Shown here: positions 1-7,764 of the stretch, piece after piece | Numbering within the stretch: position 1 is the first letter of the stretch | Layout of the letters: each line of letters starts with the position of its first letter | From: CAYONQ01 sp964405375 | GTDB lineage: Bacteria; Planctomycetota; Phycisphaerae; Sedimentisphaerales; Anaerobacaceae | Length of the DNA: 38,593 nucleotides | Direction of reading: 5' to 3' | Assembly (NCBI GenBank): GCA_964405375.1 | Contig: CAYONQ010000018.1 | Location: 1-38,593 of the forward strand | Notes under the pieces: generated by a model | Database searches by the model: none | Told to the model about the DNA's origin: nothing | What the model saw: the letters and a program-made list of their open reading frames with translations, nothing else | Translations under genes and position numbers: made by a program

Positions 1-108
1 GTAGCGGTGACAGTGCGATTTGTCCAGATGCGGGGAGGAAGAAAATTCCTGCGAGGTGGTGGTTTCAGTTATATCGAAGCCATCGCATCGGCAGTGAGGG
101 CTTTTCGG
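1..108. other. Non-coding left edge
   Basis: This stretch lies downstream of the Fur-family gene. I see no open frame with a start codon here on either strand, and no terminator hairpin followed by a T-run. On the minus strand a frame stays open to the window edge after the fur stop codon, but it has no usable start, so I make no gene call. The next gene on that strand may begin outside the window. Confidence 0.4.
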
Positions 109-540
109 CTATAGTTTTGGATTGCAGTCGGGGCAGAGTCCTTCAAGCTGTATTCGCTGGTGTTTTATTACAAGGCCCTTGTGCGGGCTTTTTGCCATAG
201 GCAGTGATATTCCAATCAGACATCTCGTCCGGCCGCAGCTTGTGCAGGTGAAATGGGGGTGGCACTGGGTTTCGGTGCAGTTGTGGGCAAGTTCGAAATG
301 CCAAGCTCTTTTATGTATGTAGGCCTTATGTACCAGTCCTGCGGTGCAGAAGCTTTGCAAGGTGCGATAGATAGTAGTTTTATCAATGCCGGGTTTTCTT
401 AATCGCCGTGCAATCTGTTTTTGGCTGAGCGGTCTGTTCGCTGCCGAGAGGACTTTCAGTATCGCGGCTCTGTGTTCGGTACAGTAAAGTTTTGCCTTGC
501 TTAATATTTTTCGCACTTTAAGGTCTAAATTTGACTTCAT
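109..540 (-). CDS. Fur-family metal-responsive repressor (Fur/Zur/Per type)
   Basis: A 143-residue protein of typical Fur-family length. The N-terminal half is a winged helix (about residues 15-75), with the family signature around DKTTIYRTLQSF that forms the recognition helix. The C-terminal half holds the metal-binding and dimerisation region: HPHFTCTSCGR around residues 94-104 and a terminal CPDC, which together form the usual four-cysteine structural zinc site. The family represses metal uptake or stress genes when metal is bound. It lies 20 bp downstream of a His-rich membrane protein gene on the same strand, which suggests one operon that it probably autoregulates. The spaced HxH and CxxC pattern resembles Zur more than iron Fur, but sequence alone does not settle the metal. 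Confidence 0.9.
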   Translation of the reverse strand: MKSNLDLKVRKILSKAKLYCTEHRAAILKVLSAANRPLSQKQIARRLRKPGIDKTTIYRTLQSFCTAGLVHKAYIHKRAWHFELAHNCTETQCHPHFTCTSCGRTRCLIGISLPMAKSPHKGLVIKHQRIQLEGLCPDCNPKL

Positions 541-560
541 CAGTGTGCCTTAATAAATGG

Positions 561-1214
561 CTAACCGTGGGCGTGTGGTACGCTGCCGGGAGATTTAGCA
601 AACAGCAAGGGGAAGACGATGTCACTGAAGCAGCAGGGAAGCCAGACAGCCAGGAACAGAAACGCAAAGCCGCCGGTGATTTCCCAGAGGGAGATTTGCC
701 CGCTCATCGCCATAATCATATGAAACGATGATGCCCAGGTGCTCAGGAGGACGTGGCCTGCGTGAGGGAATTTTGTCTTTGGCCTGAAATACGCTATCAA
801 CACCCCTATTATAGCAGCCGGTATTACTATCTGCCAGTTCTCGATAAAGCCGATGTGTGCCCTTTCAGCGAAGCTCGTATGCTCGTGAGCGTGGGCGTGC
901 ATATCCAGTAATACCTCGCCGACGTAAGGGATTAGTGAGTCGCTGAGGGTTGCGATTCCGATGGAGCCGAAAAACCCGACCAACAAAACAACGATGAATT
1001 TTGGTTTTTTGCTGTGCAGCTCGAACATTGAGGCGGTTACCATTGCACTTAGTACGACGTGGGCGGGGTGAAATATGTAGAAGAGGTTTTGACTTGTCTG
1101 CTGCTGAACGTTTCTAAATAACAGCATCAGGACAATGCCTGTGAAGGCCCCGAACAGTGTAAAGGGGGCGTGGGTTTTGAGTTCCGCCAGGATGGTTGTA
1201 AGTTTATGTCTCAT
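561..1214 (-). CDS. His-rich multi-span membrane protein, putative metal transporter
   Basis: A 217-residue integral membrane protein with about five hydrophobic segments. A histidine-rich loop reads MHAHAHEHTS near the middle, and the protein ends PHAHG. These clusters suggest divalent metal binding or transport. The ATG start has GGAG about 10 nt upstream. The gene is first in a unit whose second gene is the Fur-family regulator, so a role in metal homeostasis is a reasonable inference. I do not recognise the family with confidence: it recalls small His-tagged cobalt or zinc permeases such as CbtA/HupE types, but the diagnostic motifs were not verified. The candidate operator and promoter upstream support metal-dependent control. 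Confidence 0.7.
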   Translation of the reverse strand: MRHKLTTILAELKTHAPFTLFGAFTGIVLMLLFRNVQQQTSQNLFYIFHPAHVVLSAMVTASMFELHSKKPKFIVVLLVGFFGSIGIATLSDSLIPYVGEVLLDMHAHAHEHTSFAERAHIGFIENWQIVIPAAIIGVLIAYFRPKTKFPHAGHVLLSTWASSFHMIMAMSGQISLWEITGGFAFLFLAVWLPCCFSDIVFPLLFAKSPGSVPHAHG

Positions 1215-1271
1215 TTTATTCGGTGCTCCAAAACAGATAGCTGCTGAAATTCGCTCTTAATCCGGTAGAAC

Positions 1272-1299
1272 ATTCTAAGTTTAATTATCAGATTTGCAA
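1272..1299 (-). promoter_or_regulatory. Predicted promoter of the membrane protein/Fur-family operon
   Basis: Read on the minus strand, TTGCAA (1299-1294) and TAGAAT (1277-1272) are separated by 16 nt. The -10 lies about 58 nt upstream of the ATG at 1214. The -35 lies inside the imperfect palindrome at 1293-1311, so a bound repressor would block polymerase. This is motif-level evidence only. Confidence 0.5.
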
Positions 1300-1311
1300 C
1301 TAAGTTACAAA
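1293..1311. promoter_or_regulatory. Candidate Fur-family operator (19-bp imperfect palindrome)
   Basis: The site TTTGCAACTAAGTTACAAA matches its own reverse complement at 16 of 19 positions. Its size and AT-rich arms are those of Fur/Zur boxes. It overlaps the -35 of the promoter that drives a Fur-family gene, so autoregulation is the simplest reading. The arms contain TTTGCAAC/GTTACAAA rather than the classical iron box GATAATGATAATCATTATC. Confidence 0.5.
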
Positions 1312-1636
1312 TTTTCAGCAGCTGCTAAAAGCCGTCTCATGACCTGTCAGGAACCGCTTTATCCGCACTATCATCGCTAAAAACGGGTTTTCGGGGGCTT
1401 TGAAGCAGGTTCTAAACACATTACGGAAACTGTCAGGTGGCTTAAAAAATCTTTCCATAATGCCTGGAAAAGCCATAAGAGCAAATGGTATGGGGCTATA
1501 CTGGCCCCTTGAAAGGGTGAGACAGCTATTAGGGTATAAGTTATGATGGATGACGAAAGCAATGTATGCCGCTAAACAATCTCGCCTCAAGGGGATTGTT
1601 CTGGTAAATTACACCTGAGCTTTGGCGTAGTATTTT
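1312..1636. other. Unassigned stretch between divergent genes
   Basis: This stretch lies between the divergent metal operon and mfd. A minus-strand frame at 1315-1590 (91 codons, ending FLTGHETAFSSC) is open, but it overlaps another open frame, matches no family I know and has no clear ribosome binding site. The stretch also holds a short hairpin GGGGCtatactgGCCCC (about 1494-1510) and a palindrome TTTTcAGCAGCTGCTaAAA near 1312-1330. It may be mfd leader plus non-coding sequence. I cannot assign a function. Confidence 0.3.
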
Positions 1637-4600
1637 ATGGAGCTTGGTCGGGACAAGACGGTTAGTGAGATAATCCGGCGGCTTGGGCCAACGAAGGGTA
1701 GGGGGGTGGTTGAGGTCGCAGGGACGTGGGGGTCTTTTGCGCATCTTCTGGCGGCTTACATATCTAATCAATTAAAACGGCCTATTCTGTACATTGTAGC
1801 GCATATTGACGACGCCGACAGGGCGGCTGACGATTTGCACGCCTTCGGGGCGGAAAGTGTCGAGCCGCTGGCTGCGTGGGAGGGCGAGGAGGATCTGGCG
1901 GACGCTACCGATGAGATTCGCAGTGAGCGGCTGAAGCTCGTATCTCGTATCTCGTATCTCGTATCTCGTCGAGTTGAGAGCAAACCTGTTATACCGGTGT
2001 CGGTGCAGGGGCTTTGTCAGCCGATACCGAAGCCAAAGGTGTTAGAAGAGAGCAGCTTACAGTTGGGTGTTGAAAAGACGCTGTCGCCTGAAGCGATAGT
2101 CGGCTGGCTGGTTGACAACGGTTTCGAGCGTGTGGATAGAATCGACCTGCCCGGGCAGTTTGCGCGGCGGGGCGGGATTGTCGATATTTATGCGCCGCTG
2201 GTGTTAGAGACTCAAGACCAAAGACCAAAGACTCAAGACCGGCGCCTGGAGTCTGAAGGCGAGGCGGTGAGGATTGAGTTTTTCGGCGACAGGATAGAAA
2301 GTATTCGTGAAATCAATCTTGATACGCAGCGTTCGAGCCGGCAGGTTCAGGGGATGCGGATAGTTTCGGCGGTGTGCGGTGGGACGGAAGCGGACAGGGA
2401 GCTTTTTGTAAATATCCTGCCAGCGGAGACAATAATAATTCTCGAAGAGCCGAACGATGTCGAAGAGGTTGCGAATGTGTTTCTGGAGCGGGCGGAGAGG
2501 CGGCAGCGGCTTTACGGGTGGAGGGATATTTACAAAGCGATGGAGAAATTTACGCAACTCAGGATAAGCAGGTTTGCGTCGGCAGGCGGTGATTTTCTCA
2601 AGTTAGATATTAAGAGTGTGCAGCAGTTTCAGCACAAGGTGACTTCACTGTGGGCGGGACATAAGGCGGCTTTGGAGCAATTGGTCGGGGAGGCGAAGCG
2701 CGGCAAAAAGGTTTATTTCTATTGCGAAAGTCCGGCTGAAATCAAGCGGGTCAGCGAGATTATAACGGAGGGGGACAAGAAGGTGCCGGCGAACTTTAAG
2801 CTATTAAAAGGGTTCGTTCATCAGGGCTTTGTGATGGATTCGCTGAGTACGATTGTGATAAGCCATCAGGAGCTGTTCGGGCAATACGTGCTGCGGAGAA
2901 GGCAGCGGCCGGTGCGGGCGGGAGCGCCGGTGGATACGCTCGGCGACCTGCAGAGGGGCGATTACGTGGTCCACGCATCCTACGGTATCGGTAAGTTTTT
3001 AGGGATAGAGACGATAAAGGAGAAAGGCGGGGCGAACGAGTATCTTACAATCGGATATGCGGACGGTGTGAAGATACAGGTTTCGGTCAGCAATATTGGG
3101 CTGGTTCAGAAGTTCATAGGGACAAGCCCGAAACGGCCTAAATTAAGCAAGATTGGCTCGAAGAGATGGCAGAGGCAGAAGGCGAGGGTTGCAAGCTGCG
3201 TTCGTGACCTTGCGGCGGAGCTGCTCGAGATTCAGGCGAGACGCCGAACGATGGGCGGTATTTCGTTCGGAGAGGATTCGAACTGGCAGGTGGAGTTTGA
3301 AGAATCTTTTCCGTATCAGGAAACGGCGGACCAGGTTACTGTTGCGGAGCAAATCAAGGCGGATATGAAAGAGCCGGCGGCGATGGAGCGGCTGTTGTGC
3401 GGTGACGTGGGGTACGGCAAGACGGAGCTTGCGATGCGAGCGGCGTTCAAGGCGGTCGAGAACGGAAGGCAGGTTGCGGTCCTTGTGCCGACGACGGTAT
3501 TGTGCGTGCAGCACGGCAGGACGTTTACGGAACGGTTTGCCGATTTTCCGGTTTGTATCGAGGTGCTGAACCGGTTCAAGACGCCGAGACAGGCAAGGGA
3601 CATTATCGCGCGGACAAAGGCGGGCAGGGTCGATGTGCTGATAGGGACGCACCGGCTTTTAAGCGGTGACGTGGGTTTTCGCGATTTGGGGCTTTTGATA
3701 ATCGACGAAGAGCAGCGGTTCGGCGTCGAGCATAAGGAAAAGCTCAAGAGGATGCGGGTCAATGTTGACGTTCTTACGATGACGGCCACGCCGATTCCGC
3801 GGACGCTGCATATGTCGATGCTTGGTCTTCGTGACATAAGCTCGCTGGGGACGCCGCCTTTGGACAGGCGAAGTATAGTAACAACAGTAACCGGATATAA
3901 CGATGAGCTTATAAGGAAGGCGATTTTGCGTGAACTGGGCCGGCAGGGACAGGTGTTCTTCGTGCATAATCGCGTCAATACGATTGAGAAGAAGGCGTGG
4001 GAGATTAAAAAACTGGTCGGTGACACAAAGGTTACGATTGCACACGGCCAGATGGCCAAGAGCGAGCTTGAGAAGGCAATGATAGATTTTGTGACGGGCG
4101 AGACGGACGTGCTCGTGTGCACGACGATTATCGAGTCGGGATTGGATATTCCGAATGCGAATACGATTTTTATAAACGATGCGGACCGGTTCGGATTGGC
4201 TGAGCTGCATCAGCTTCGCGGGAGAGTGGGCAGGTACAAGCACCGGGCGTATGCGTATATGCTGTTAGCCCGGTCGCGGTCGATTACGCCGATAGCGGCG
4301 AGGCGGCTGAAGGCGATTGAAGAATACTCGCATTTGGGGGCGGGGTTCAGGATTGCGCTGCGGGATTTGGAGATTCGGGGTGCGGGGAATATATTAGGTG
4401 CCGAGCAGTCGGGTCATATTCAGGCGGTTGGCTACCAGATGTATTGTGAGCTGTTGGCCGATGCGGTCAGGAGGGTGAAAGGTGAGCCGGTCGAGGCGAG
4501 AGCGACGGCGGTTCTGGAGCTTGGGTTTGTCACGTATATACCGAAAAATTATATACCCTTGGACAGACAGCGGATGGATGTCTATCGGAGGTTCGCCGTT

Positions 4601-4945
4601 GCAAGGGCCGACGAGGACCTGAAACAAATCGAAGGTGAATTGGCTGACGTGTATGGGCCGGTGCCGGACGATGTGAAGCTGCTGCTGGAGCTGGCTCGCC
4701 TGCGAATTGCGGCGGGCAAACGGGACATAAGGAGCATTGTTACCGGCGGTGAGGATTTGATATTTTCGTTCGGCACCGCCACAGGTGCGAAAGACGGCGA
4801 TGTTAAAAAGAAAGCTGAAACTTTATTTGCGAAGGTGTCGGGTGACGTTAGAATCATCGATTCGACGGTGTATTTGCGATTGGGGAAGAGTTATTTTGAG
4901 CCGGGGACGCTTATGGGTGTTTTGCAGAAAATCTTTAACCGCTGA
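1637..4945 (+). CDS. mfd: Transcription-repair coupling factor Mfd
   Basis: An 1102-residue DNA translocase that removes RNA polymerase stalled at lesions and recruits UvrA. The order of domains is: a UvrB-like N-terminal part (residues 1-390), the CarD-like RNA polymerase interaction domain (VVHASYGIGKFLGIE, about residue 442), superfamily 2 helicase motor with Walker A GDVGYGKTE (about 588-596) and the DEEQ box LLIIDEEQRFG (about 685-695), then motif VI QLRGRVGR, and a TRCF C-terminal domain from about 950. The length is slightly below the E. coli 1148. The start ATG has no obvious ribosome binding site. Two low-complexity insertions (near residues 101-115 and 193-206) come from repeats found between genes elsewhere. 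The stop lies at the start of a dispersed repeat. Confidence 0.97.
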   Translation: MELGRDKTVSEIIRRLGPTKGRGVVEVAGTWGSFAHLLAAYISNQLKRPILYIVAHIDDADRAADDLHAFGAESVEPLAAWEGEEDLADATDEIRSERLKLVSRISYLVSRRVESKPVIPVSVQGLCQPIPKPKVLEESSLQLGVEKTLSPEAIVGWLVDNGFERVDRIDLPGQFARRGGIVDIYAPLVLETQDQRPKTQDRRLESEGEAVRIEFFGDRIESIREINLDTQRSSRQVQGMRIVSAVCGGTEADRELFVNILPAETIIILEEPNDVEEVANVFLERAERRQRLYGWRDIYKAMEKFTQLRISRFASAGGDFLKLDIKSVQQFQHKVTSLWAGHKAALEQLVGEAKRGKKVYFYCESPAEIKRVSEIITEGDKKVPANFKLLKGFVHQGFVMDSLSTIVISHQELFGQYVLRRRQRPVRAGAPVDTLGDLQRGDYVVHASYGIGKFLGIETIKEKGGANEYLTIGYADGVKIQVSVSNIGLVQKFIGTSPKRPKLSKIGSKRWQRQKARVASCVRDLAAELLEIQARRRTMGGISFGEDSNWQVEFEESFPYQETADQVTVAEQIKADMKEPAAMERLLCGDVGYGKTELAMRAAFKAVENGRQVAVLVPTTVLCVQHGRTFTERFADFPVCIEVLNRFKTPRQARDIIARTKAGRVDVLIGTHRLLSGDVGFRDLGLLIIDEEQRFGVEHKEKLKRMRVNVDVLTMTATPIPRTLHMSMLGLRDISSLGTPPLDRRSIVTTVTGYNDELIRKAILRELGRQGQVFFVHNRVNTIEKKAWEIKKLVGDTKVTIAHGQMAKSELEKAMIDFVTGETDVLVCTTIIESGLDIPNANTIFINDADRFGLAELHQLRGRVGRYKHRAYAYMLLARSRSITPIAARRLKAIEEYSHLGAGFRIALRDLEIRGAGNILGAEQSGHIQAVGYQMYCELLADAVRRVKGEPVEARATAVLELGFVTYIPKNYIPLDRQRMDVYRRFAVARADEDLKQIEGELADVYGPVPDDVKLLLELARLRIAAGKRDIRSIVTGGEDLIFSFGTATGAKDGDVKKKAETLFAKVSGDVRIIDSTVYLRLGKSYFEPGTLMGVLQKIFNR
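1938..1971 (+). repeat. In-frame tandem repeat of the TCGTATC type inside mfd
   Basis: The unit CTCGTATCT is tandemly repeated about four times and is translated as LVSRISYLVSR within the UvrB-like N-terminal part of Mfd. The same word recurs outside genes at about 6317-6344 (CTCGTATTTCGTATCTCGTG), so it is a dispersed simple repeat absorbed by the coding sequence without a frame break. Confidence 0.7.
2208..2240 (+). repeat. In-frame tandem repeat GACTCAAGACCAAA type inside mfd
   Basis: Alternating ACTCAAGACC and AAAGACC words are translated as ETQDQRPKTQDRR. This is a second low-complexity insertion in the N-terminal half of Mfd, about 240 bp after the first. It keeps the frame, lies between conserved UvrB-like segments and probably forms a disordered loop. 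Confidence 0.65.
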
Positions 4946-5109
4946 GGACGCAAAGAACGCAGAGAAAATCCAATTAAAAAGTAGAGAGCAAGAACAGAGG
5001 GGTTTTGCGATTCAGGGCGGCTAAATATTTTTGAGATTGCGACGACAGGGAAGCGGGGAAACGTTTTTGTGGATTATATTGAGATTTTGGGGTAAAATCA
5101 TGTTAACAA
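4937..5109. other. mfd 3' flank with dispersed AACCGC-type repeat
   Basis: The mfd stop codon lies in AACCGCTGAGGACGCAAAGA, continuing with acgcagag, a word I recognise as a recurring dispersed repeat in many environmental planctomycete and proteobacterial genomes. A related word, ACCGCAAGGTCCGCAAGGGA, occurs near 23950. No terminator with a clear T-run was found between here and the hairpin at 5110. Confidence 0.4.
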
Positions 5110-5285
5110 CTCAAACTGACCATAGGTCAGTTTGAGAATGCAAAAATCAAAGTTAAAAATGCAAAATTGTGGAATCCCGCCCAGCGGTGGTCGGGATGGC
5201 TATTTTCATTATGGTTTTGTTTTCCACAATTATGTATCACATAATGGCTTATATCGGTTTCTGGCAATAAATCGGTTTGAGTAAT
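5110..5285. repeat. Dispersed repeat family R1, copy A
   Basis: This copy starts with a perfect 12-bp inverted repeat, CTCAAACTGACC/GGTCAGTTTGAG with a 3-nt loop (5110-5136). It continues with a conserved AT-rich tract (AATGCAAAAATCAAAGTTAA), a second GC hairpin (AATCCCGCCC/GGTCGGGAT, near 5165-5195), and the tail ATCACATAATGGCTTATATC then GGCAATAAATCGGTTTGAGT. The same order occurs in copy C at 15998-16170, and the core occurs in copy B. Indels between copies shift every reading frame, so it is not a coding repeat. Confidence 0.85.
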
Positions 5286-5316
5286 AAGTCGGTGGTTCGT
5301 AGTTGGAGATGATACG

Positions 5317-6285
5317 GTGAGGGACATTCGTGTTGCGGCTGTTCAGTTTGAGCATTCTGCGGGGAATAAGGCGGCGAATCTGGCCAAGATTGCGAGCTTT
5401 GTGGAGGTGGCAGGCAGGGGAAAAATCGAGCTGATAGTTTTCCCGGAGTGCTGTATCACGGGTTACTGGTTTCTGCGAAAACTTTCGCGTGAAGATATAG
5501 TCGCTTTAGCTGAGCCGGTCTTCGAGGGGGCATCGTCGCAGCAGCTTTCGGCTATGGCAAAAAAACATAATATGACAATCGGGGCGGGGCTGATTGAAAT
5601 CGCCGAAGACAAGAAGCTCTATAATACGTACGTGGTGGCGATGCCCGATGGGAGATTCGTACGGCACAGGAAGATTCACTGCTTTGTCAGCGAGCATTTA
5701 GCATCAGGAGCGGAATACACGGTCTTTGATACGCCTCAGGGTTGTCGGGCGGCGGTTTTGACGTGCTATGATAATAATATCATTGAGAATGCTCGTATCG
5801 TAGCGCTGAAGGGCGCTGAGGTTTTGTTAGCGCCGCATCAGACAGGCGGGTGCAAGACGCCGAGTCCGCAGTGTATGGGGCTGATTGACAGGGCGCTGTG
5901 GGATGACAGGGACAATGAACCCGAGGCGATTGAGGCCGAGTTCAAGGGGCCAAAGGGACGTGAATGGATAACGACGTGGCTGCCGGCGCGGGCGCACGAC
6001 AACGGGATGTTTTTGATTTTCAGTAACGGCGTGGGCGTTGACGATGACGAGATAAGGACGGGCAATTCGATGATTATCGATTGCTACGGTCGAATTATCA
6101 CTGAGACGTGGAAGGCGGGGGACGATATGGTCGCTGCGGAGCTTGATGCATCACTTCGGGACAATTGTACGGGCGCCAGGTGGATTAGATCGCGTCGGCC
6201 GGATTTGTATGGGCCGCTGACCGCTGCTACAGGGACAGAAGAGGATACACGCAGTACCAGATTCGAGAGTAAAAACTCAAACTGA
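5317..6285 (+). CDS. Carbon-nitrogen hydrolase (nitrilase superfamily)
   Basis: A 322-residue soluble enzyme with the nitrilase-fold catalytic triad visible: Glu44 in FPECCITGY, Lys119 in RHRKIHC and Cys150 in VLTCYDNN. The superfamily hydrolyses C-N bonds of nitriles, amides or N-carbamoyl compounds. The pattern is closest to aliphatic amidase or N-carbamoylputrescine amidase-like branches, but the substrate is not predictable. GTG start at 5317 with GGAG 8 nt upstream. The last codons (SKNSN and the stop) lie inside the hairpin of repeat copy B, so the extreme C-terminus may have been set by repeat insertion. It stands alone between two repeat copies. Confidence 0.9.
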   Translation: MRDIRVAAVQFEHSAGNKAANLAKIASFVEVAGRGKIELIVFPECCITGYWFLRKLSREDIVALAEPVFEGASSQQLSAMAKKHNMTIGAGLIEIAEDKKLYNTYVVAMPDGRFVRHRKIHCFVSEHLASGAEYTVFDTPQGCRAAVLTCYDNNIIENARIVALKGAEVLLAPHQTGGCKTPSPQCMGLIDRALWDDRDNEPEAIEAEFKGPKGREWITTWLPARAHDNGMFLIFSNGVGVDDDEIRTGNSMIIDCYGRIITETWKAGDDMVAAELDASLRDNCTGARWIRSRRPDLYGPLTAATGTEEDTRSTRFESKNSN

Positions 6286-6313
6286 CCGTTTCTTCAAAAC
6301 GGGTCAGTTTGAG
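6276..6313. repeat. Dispersed repeat family R1, copy B, left hairpin
   Basis: The same 12-bp inverted repeat (CTCAAACTGACC/GGTCAGTTTGAG) as copy A, here with a 14-nt spacer that extends the stem (GTTT/AAAC). It overlaps the stop codon of the upstream hydrolase. It may act as a transcript end for that gene. Confidence 0.75.
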
Positions 6314-6411
6314 CGTAGTTCGTCGCTCGTATTTCGTATCTCGTGCGTTGAAGCCGACTTTGTCGGCAACTATTTTAACTTTTTATACGATAAGCAATTA
6401 AACAAGTTGTA
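6314..6411. other. Sequence inside repeat copy B: TATCTCG words and a hairpin
   Basis: Between the left hairpin and the core of copy B lie CTCGTATTTCGTATCTCGTG (shared with the in-frame repeat in mfd) and a hairpin GCCGACttttGTCGGC (6353-6367) followed by an AT-rich run. The hairpin could end transcription of the upstream hydrolase. No gene was seen. Confidence 0.45.
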
Positions 6412-6503
6412 TAAATCGGTCAGTTTGAAAATGCAAAAATCAAAGTTAAAAGTGCAAAATTGTGGAATCCCGCCCAGCGGTGGGCGGGATGGCTATTTTC
6501 ATT
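6412..6503. repeat. Dispersed repeat family R1, copy B, core
   Basis: The core begins CGGTCAGTTTGAAAATGC and continues through the AT-rich tract and the hairpin AATCCCGCCC/GGGCGGGAT to TGGCTATTTTCATT. The long tail seen in copies A and C is missing after 6503. The GC hairpin differs between copies but stays largely paired. Confidence 0.8.
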
Positions 6504-6586
6504 GGAGAGCAACATTGGAAACTTTGACAATAGGGGTTTGTTTGTGGTAAGTTCACGATCGGCGGTTTGTAACAGGAGATTATATT

Positions 6587-7705
6587 GTGCGTAAGTGCGT
6601 TTTTTTAATAGCGTCAACATTTTTGTTGGTATGGGGCTGCGGGAGCAAGACCAATCCGGCTTTGCCGGAAGCTGATATAGAGCGTGACCCCCCTTTCCAA
6701 AGACAAGCCCTGCCGGGACCGTCAGGCGGTTTTGTTCTGGCGGTGGGTGGTGAGACGATAAGCGGCGAGGAGATAATCACGGCGACAATGAAACATTTTA
6801 AGGACTTTGCGCAGAGAAGCAGTTTTGAGCAGTTTGCCCGGCAGGCAAGGGGCGTCCTTGAGCAGCTTATTATGACGAGGGTTTCAGATATTTTGCTTTA
6901 CAGCCAGGCAAAGAGAGAGGCGGGCAAGGATGTTGACGAACGTCTGGATAAATTGGCAGATGCGGAGGTTAGAAGATTTATTGTCAGCTTCGACGGTGAT
7001 TACGCCAAGGCCGAAGAGGCGCTGAAAAAGATGGGGGTGGATTGGGCGGGCTTTAAGAAGCTTCAGAAAAAGATGATTCTCAGCCAATCCTACGTATCAT
7101 CGCAACTGCCGGAGAATAGGCCGATTACTTACAGCGAGCTGATGGACAACTACAATAGTATGAAAGGTGAATTTCCCACTGCACCGGCGATGCTGATTTT
7201 TCGGCTGATTGATATTGAAGTTGCTAAAGTGGGGGTAGCTGACCCGAATGAGAGCCGGCTGGTGCGGGCGAGAGAGCTGGCCGACGGGCTGGTTGAGAGG
7301 ATAAAAAGTGGTGAGGATTTCGGCGAGTTAGCTAAGGAATATTCGCACGGTTACCGGCGTGCGTTCGGCGGGTTGTGGAAGCCGGTGCAGCCGGGGTCTT
7401 TGGCGGTGCCTTATGATGTTCTTGCAGACGAAGCGGAAAAAATCGAGCAGGGGCAGATTGCAGGGCCAATCGAGGCGGAGGGGCATATATTCATAATGAA
7501 GCTGGAGGAGAAGCGGCCAAGAAGTGTTGAGCCGTTCGAGAAGGTACAAAGCCAGATAGAGGCGAAGATTATCTTTGAGCGGCGGAAAAAAGCCGCTGAC
7601 GAATTCAGCGCCAAGTTAGTTCAGCAGGCGAAGCTTGCCAATAAAGATGAATTTATAGATTTCTGCGTGGAAGAGATTTATCGAAGGAGCACACGGGGAA
7701 AGTAA
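6587..7705 (+). CDS. Parvulin-type peptidyl-prolyl isomerase, probable lipoprotein
   Basis: A 372-residue SurA/PrsA-like chaperone. The N-terminus, MRKCVFLIASTFLLVWGCG, is a short signal peptide with a candidate lipobox ending at Cys18 (the W before GC is unusual). A helical SurA-N-like part (about 55-170) is followed by a rotamase domain (about 215-315) with FGELAKEYSHG and the turn FGGLWKPVQPG. Family members help outer-membrane and secreted proteins fold. GTG start at 6587 with AGGAG 8-12 nt upstream. TTGACA at 6524 is a possible -35, but the matching -10 is poor. It sits 59 bp upstream of acpS on the same strand. Confidence 0.88.
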   Translation: MRKCVFLIASTFLLVWGCGSKTNPALPEADIERDPPFQRQALPGPSGGFVLAVGGETISGEEIITATMKHFKDFAQRSSFEQFARQARGVLEQLIMTRVSDILLYSQAKREAGKDVDERLDKLADAEVRRFIVSFDGDYAKAEEALKKMGVDWAGFKKLQKKMILSQSYVSSQLPENRPITYSELMDNYNSMKGEFPTAPAMLIFRLIDIEVAKVGVADPNESRLVRARELADGLVERIKSGEDFGELAKEYSHGYRRAFGGLWKPVQPGSLAVPYDVLADEAEKIEQGQIAGPIEAEGHIFIMKLEEKRPRSVEPFEKVQSQIEAKIIFERRKKAADEFSAKLVQQAKLANKDEFIDFCVEEIYRRSTRGK

Positions 7706-7733
7706 AAAGTAAAAAGTAAAAAGGTAAAAAGCA
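7700..7733. repeat. Short tandem repeat AGTAAAA
   Basis: Four near-identical AGTAAAA/GGTAAAA units directly follow the stop of the isomerase gene. The tract resembles the simple-sequence words found at other gene ends in this window. No function is evident. Confidence 0.6.
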
Positions 7734-7764
7734 GGAGCACGGCAGACAGCAGTAGGGAGTCATA

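Noticed and set aside
3316..4122. A 268-codon minus-strand frame within mfd
   Set aside because: It is antisense to the helicase motor of Mfd and serine-rich without pattern; a shadow frame.
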